A stretch of 14,833 bases of DNA, taken from assembly GCA_028818995.1 (NCBI GenBank), contig JAPPMR010000787.1:1-14833 (forward strand). Reading direction: 5' to 3'. The notes under the pieces are model-generated. The model was given only the letters and a program-made list of their open reading frames with translations. It was not told the origin of the DNA and searched no databases. Shown piece after piece: positions 12,531 to 14,833 of this stretch. This DNA comes from Candidatus Poribacteria bacterium. Its GTDB lineage: Bacteria; Poribacteria; WGA-4E; WGA-3G. The translations under genes were made by a program, and so were the position numbers. How positions within the stretch are numbered: the stretch's first letter is position 1; every line of letters starts with the position of its first letter.

Positions 12531-12874
12531 GTATACATGTATATGATGAAGATTAATTTATTATTCGGGTAATTTTTCATTATGCATATTCGGAACATTT
12601 TAAGGGGTCTTCAGTTCCGTAGGAACGCTATGTTTATAGCAGCGCGGACGACCTCATCCCCTTAGTCCCGCTGAATGCCATAAGACGAATGCGCGTATGG
12701 CATTCTCCATGATTCATAGCGTTGATTTGGTAGGGACGATATGTTTATTTTTTATCCCGTTCCTACGGAACTCAAGAGGTGCGTTTATTTCGTTTTTCTA
12801 TAAACATAGCGTCCCTAACGGGACTAAGGAAAATACCTGATTTATTTTTTAATCTTCATTGTATACATGTATGC
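12531..12874. mobile_element. 344-bp non-autonomous inverted-repeat element (MITE)
   Basis: The two ends (12531-12556 and 12849-12874) are 26-bp inverted repeats matching at 23 positions, built from GTATACATGTATA plus ATGAAGATTAA. Inside, AGTTCCGTAGGAACG (12613-12627) and CGTTCCTACGGAACT (12758-12772) form a perfect 15-bp inverted repeat, and ACATAGCGTCCCTA recurs. No transposase is encoded. The left and middle parts are the reverse complement of 135-309. Because the ends are themselves palindromic (GTATACATGTATAC), the exact target duplication cannot be read off. The preceding GGTCGCGACC is a separate palindrome. Confidence 0.7.
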
Positions 12875-12999
12875 ACTTTGTCTGAACCAAGATTATCAAA
12901 TTAGCAGAAAATAAACGAACATGTTAGAATCTGTATAACTGCTAAATTGCCACAATTCCCCTTAATTCATACACTTTTTTTATTTTTTTTCAGAATTTG

Positions 13000-13051
13000 C
13001 ACCCTTTTGCCTTCATACTGTGTCTTTAACTTATAAAGGGTGTCATATAAT
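13000..13051 (+). promoter_or_regulatory. Promoter region with inverted repeat
   Basis: TATAAT (13046-13051) is preceded by a poor -35 (TCTTTA at 13023, 17-bp spacing, or TTTAAC at 13025). CACCCTTT (13000-13007) and AAAGGGTG (13035-13042) form an 8-bp inverted repeat spanning the -35 region. A weak -35 under a symmetric repeat suggests a regulated promoter. Bases 12875-12999 hold only AT-rich DNA. Confidence 0.45.
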
Positions 13052-13117
13052 CTGTTTGAGAAATCTATGTCAAAAGACACACCACAAATAGATATGTGAT
13101 TAACAGGAGGTGGTCTG

Positions 13118-13900
13118 ATGTCCCGTGATTTTCTTACCAACAAATGGATAATCGGCAGCTTCTTGCTACTGATTATTATTGCCGGTGGGTGCTATTTCTG
13201 GTACCAACACTCACTAACAGCTGATAGAAAAGCGGCAGCCGATGCTGCGGAATACGCGCGCCAATGGGAAAAACAGAAGGCGAAAGCGAAAAGCAACACG
13301 GCAGAAACAACGTCAACCCAAGCCCCTGCGGAAAGCAACACACCGCAGAACGCAGAGAAACACATAACTAACGCAACCGTGACGAAAGAGACAGCGGCGA
13401 CACACGGACAAACAGGTGCAACTGCAGAAAACAGAGAGACAGCAGAAGTGCGCGTGTCTCCGTACGGCTTCGGGCCTTATCCAGAAGTGCCCGAAGGTTT
13501 CATTGATGCTGTAGGTAAGCCTTTTTGGTTGCTTCCGGATGAGTTGCTCCGTCAAAGGCGTAAACCACCTTCCCGCAACGTAGAGTTAATGCAACGTGTT
13601 ATGGTAAAACTGTGGAAACAAGGACGTACCGACGTTGAAGCCGCTTTCATGGATGGCGACAAAATTAGGGTGCATTTCAAAAACCGTGCGTACGTCCGGT
13701 ATAGCACAGTTACAACATTGGATGGAAAAGAAGTGAAATATATCTCCTCATGGAGAGCTGGTAACAGCGTTTCACAACCACAACCTCAGCCTGGGGACGC
13801 TTATCCTCCAGGAGAACAAGATGTTTCTCCTGGTGTTGAGTTAATCGACATGGACGAAGAACCAGGTATAAACCCCTATGAATTTCTGGGGTTAAACTAA
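13118..13900 (+). CDS. Membrane-anchored protein of unknown function
   Basis: This 260-residue protein has one N-terminal transmembrane helix (residues 10-29, after MSRDFLTNK). An Ala/Lys/Glu helix follows (about 36-58, with EYARQWEKQKAKAK), then a Thr/Ala/Glu/Asn-rich low-complexity linker to about residue 108. A compact domain begins at VSPYGFGPYPEVPEGF, continues through PFWLLPDELLRQRRKPPSRNVELM and MVKLWKQGRTDVEAAF, and ends near KIRVHFKNRAYVRYST. The tail is Pro/Glu-rich. The most likely topology is an external domain on a flexible stalk. AGGAGGTGG upstream supports the start. I do not recognise the domain. Another gene begins 18 bp downstream with its own ribosome site, so this was the first gene of an operon before the TnpB insertion. 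Confidence 0.75.
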   Translation: MSRDFLTNKWIIGSFLLLIIIAGGCYFWYQHSLTADRKAAADAAEYARQWEKQKAKAKSNTAETTSTQAPAESNTPQNAEKHITNATVTKETAATHGQTGATAENRETAEVRVSPYGFGPYPEVPEGFIDAVGKPFWLLPDELLRQRRKPPSRNVELMQRVMVKLWKQGRTDVEAAFMDGDKIRVHFKNRAYVRYSTVTTLDGKEVKYISSWRAGNSVSQPQPQPGDAYPPGEQDVSPGVELIDMDEEPGINPYEFLGLN

Positions 13901-13918
13901 CTAAAAAGGAGAATGACA

Positions 13919-13948
13919 ATGCGTTTACTTTCAGTTACTTCTTTGACA
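13919..13948 (+). pseudogene. 5' remnant of a gene cut by TnpB element insertion
   Basis: AAAAAGGAG (13904-13912), a seven-base spacer and ATG 13919 give MRLLSVTSLTY, which looks like the start of a signal peptide. It then runs into the right end of the second TnpB element and stops at 13961. Good initiation signals with a coding region of only about ten codons point to an interrupted gene; its remainder should lie to the right of the window, beyond the element's left end. Confidence 0.55.
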
Positions 13949-14833
13949 TACTCCCCCCGCTAAAGCAGGGGGATTCTTAGTCCCCATGCCACAGGGTAGA
14001 TTGTGGTATCAACAAGGATTGCTTGCCGAAGCAAGTCTAACATCCTCTTCTCCAAAGGTAGATGCCCCTACCTTATGAATATTGATTGCTGCGTTTATAT
14101 CACGGTCATGATTGATTTTACAGGTATGGCAATACCAATCGCGAATACTCAAATCAAAGAACATTTGGATTTGTCCGCAGGCATGACAGACTTTGCTTGT
14201 CGGTGTCCATCTGTCAATTGTTTCAACCCGTTTACCTCTTTTTTGTGCTTGCCACTTGATTTTCTGCATGAAGTCTCCAAAGGCGTAGTCAGAGACTTTT
14301 CGTCCCCAGAGGCGTTTCATGCCGTCAAGGTTCAAATCTTCAAAGAAACAGACATCAAACTTTCTGACAAGTTCAAGTGCGAGTTTCCAATGATGGTCTT
14401 CGCGTTGCCGATTGATTTTTCTGTGAACACGTGCAAGGTCTTTCCTCGCACGACCACGATTGCCACTGCCTTTCTGCTTCCGAGACAACACACGACTCGC
14501 ACGCTTGATCTGTATGGAAGCAGACTTATAGAATTCGGGAGATTGATGTTTTGTGCCATCACAACAGGTGAGAAAATCCTTGAGACCAAAGTCAAACCCT
14601 GCTGTCTTACCAGTCTTAGGTGCAGGCTCAAGTCCTTGTGTATCTGTTGTGATTGTGATATACCAATCTCCTACTGTGTCTTTCTTAGTGGTAACTCGTT
14701 TGATAGTGCCTTCAATAGGCCGGCTATACCAGAAGCGATACCACCTGCAATTGATACGGATTTTCGCTACAGGACAACCTTTTTCTTTCTCAATAGGCTC
14801 TATTTTCACTTGACTACCAGCAAAGGTCATGGA
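13940..14833 (-). mobile_element. Second TnpB element, partial (runs off the right edge)
   Basis: Read on the minus strand, the right end is CCCCC-TGC-TTTA-GCG-GGGGG (hairpin 13953-13972 with one mismatch) followed by GAGTATGTCA, the same style as GAGTATCAC after the first element. The tnpB gene lies just inside. The left end is outside the window. A guide-RNA scaffold would be the 13940-14100 segment on the minus strand, with the guide read into the 5' remnant at 13919. Confidence 0.75.
14009..14833 (-). CDS. tnpB: TnpB RNA-guided endonuclease, C-terminal part
   Basis: The frame is open to the window edge, so the N-terminal ~100 residues are missing from view; the Met at 14830 is probably internal. 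Numbered from that Met, the RuvC motifs are AGFDFG (Asp80), CFFEDLNLDGM (Glu164) and HDRDINAAIN (Asp244), with a zinc ribbon at Cys215, Cys218, Cys234 and Cys237. All catalytic positions are kept. It differs strongly from the TnpB at 4166 (different RuvC-I and C-terminal tail, HKVGASTFGEEDVRLASASN), so the two belong to separate lineages and are not recent copies. Expected role: guide-RNA-dependent cutting that maintains the element. Confidence 0.92.
   Translation of the reverse strand, partial: SMTFAGSQVKIEPIEKEKGCPVAKIRINCRWYRFWYSRPIEGTIKRVTTKKDTVGDWYITITTDTQGLEPAPKTGKTAGFDFGLKDFLTCCDGTKHQSPEFYKSASIQIKRASRVLSRKQKGSGNRGRARKDLARVHRKINRQREDHHWKLALELVRKFDVCFFEDLNLDGMKRLWGRKVSDYAFGDFMQKIKWQAQKRGKRVETIDRWTPTSKVCHACGQIQMFFDLSIRDWYCHTCKINHDRDINAAINIHKVGASTFGEEDVRLASASNPC

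Overview
The window looks like accessory chromosome of an uncultivated bacterium with moderate-to-low G+C. Features pointing that way are secreted TolB-type beta-propellers with SPDG repeats, small lipoproteins, many dispersed hairpin repeats and two TnpB elements. The combination resembles Candidatus Poribacteria and related sponge/marine lineages. That is an inference from style, not from a marker gene; there is no rRNA, tRNA or housekeeping gene here.

Layout. 1-312: repeats related to a MITE, including a perfect tandem duplication. 614-3536 (minus strand): two paralogous secreted propeller proteins, the first split by a frameshift, then an unknown secreted protein. 3589-3988: intergenic repeats. 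4005-5371: a TnpB element (IS200/IS605-IS1341 type, no TnpA) with its own promoter, subterminal hairpins and a probable omega/reRNA region. 5412-6782: an isolated phage terminase large subunit gene. 6793-8760 (minus strand): a three-gene operon (unknown protein, DUF2971 protein, small membrane protein) with its own promoter and an intrinsic terminator. Related REP, minisatellite and terminator cassettes lie at both ends of it. 8785-9282 (minus): a lipoprotein gene, followed by a possible 54-aa protein at 9429-9593.

9726-10617 is the most unusual part: about 900 bp of non-coding DNA dense in perfect stems. A consensus promoter (9726-9755) leads straight into a compact 75-nt RNA with three nested helices plus a pseudoknot (9762-9836). 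A hairpin array follows (10125-10304). A second promoter (10371-10402) then has its predicted start point at the first base of a multi-branched leader (10409-10504), upstream of a tandem winged-helix DNA-binding protein (10618-11619). Downstream of that gene lies an AT-rich stretch with TTAATTAA palindromes. The arrangement could be the control region of a replicon or phage-like element, or a new structured regulatory RNA system; the sequence alone does not decide.

11965-12381 encodes a lipoprotein with a strong terminator. 12531-12874 is a 344-bp MITE whose relatives at 1-312 lie in inverted orientation, so about 12.2 kb is bracketed by inverted repeats. 13118-13900 encodes a membrane-anchored protein. 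The gene after it begins at 13919 and is cut off after about 10 codons by a second, different TnpB element that runs off the right edge.

A single hairpin design (core GGCGCGTTT / AAACGCGCC) recurs as the intrinsic terminator of at least four transcription units, so a dispersed repeat family appears to serve as terminators here.
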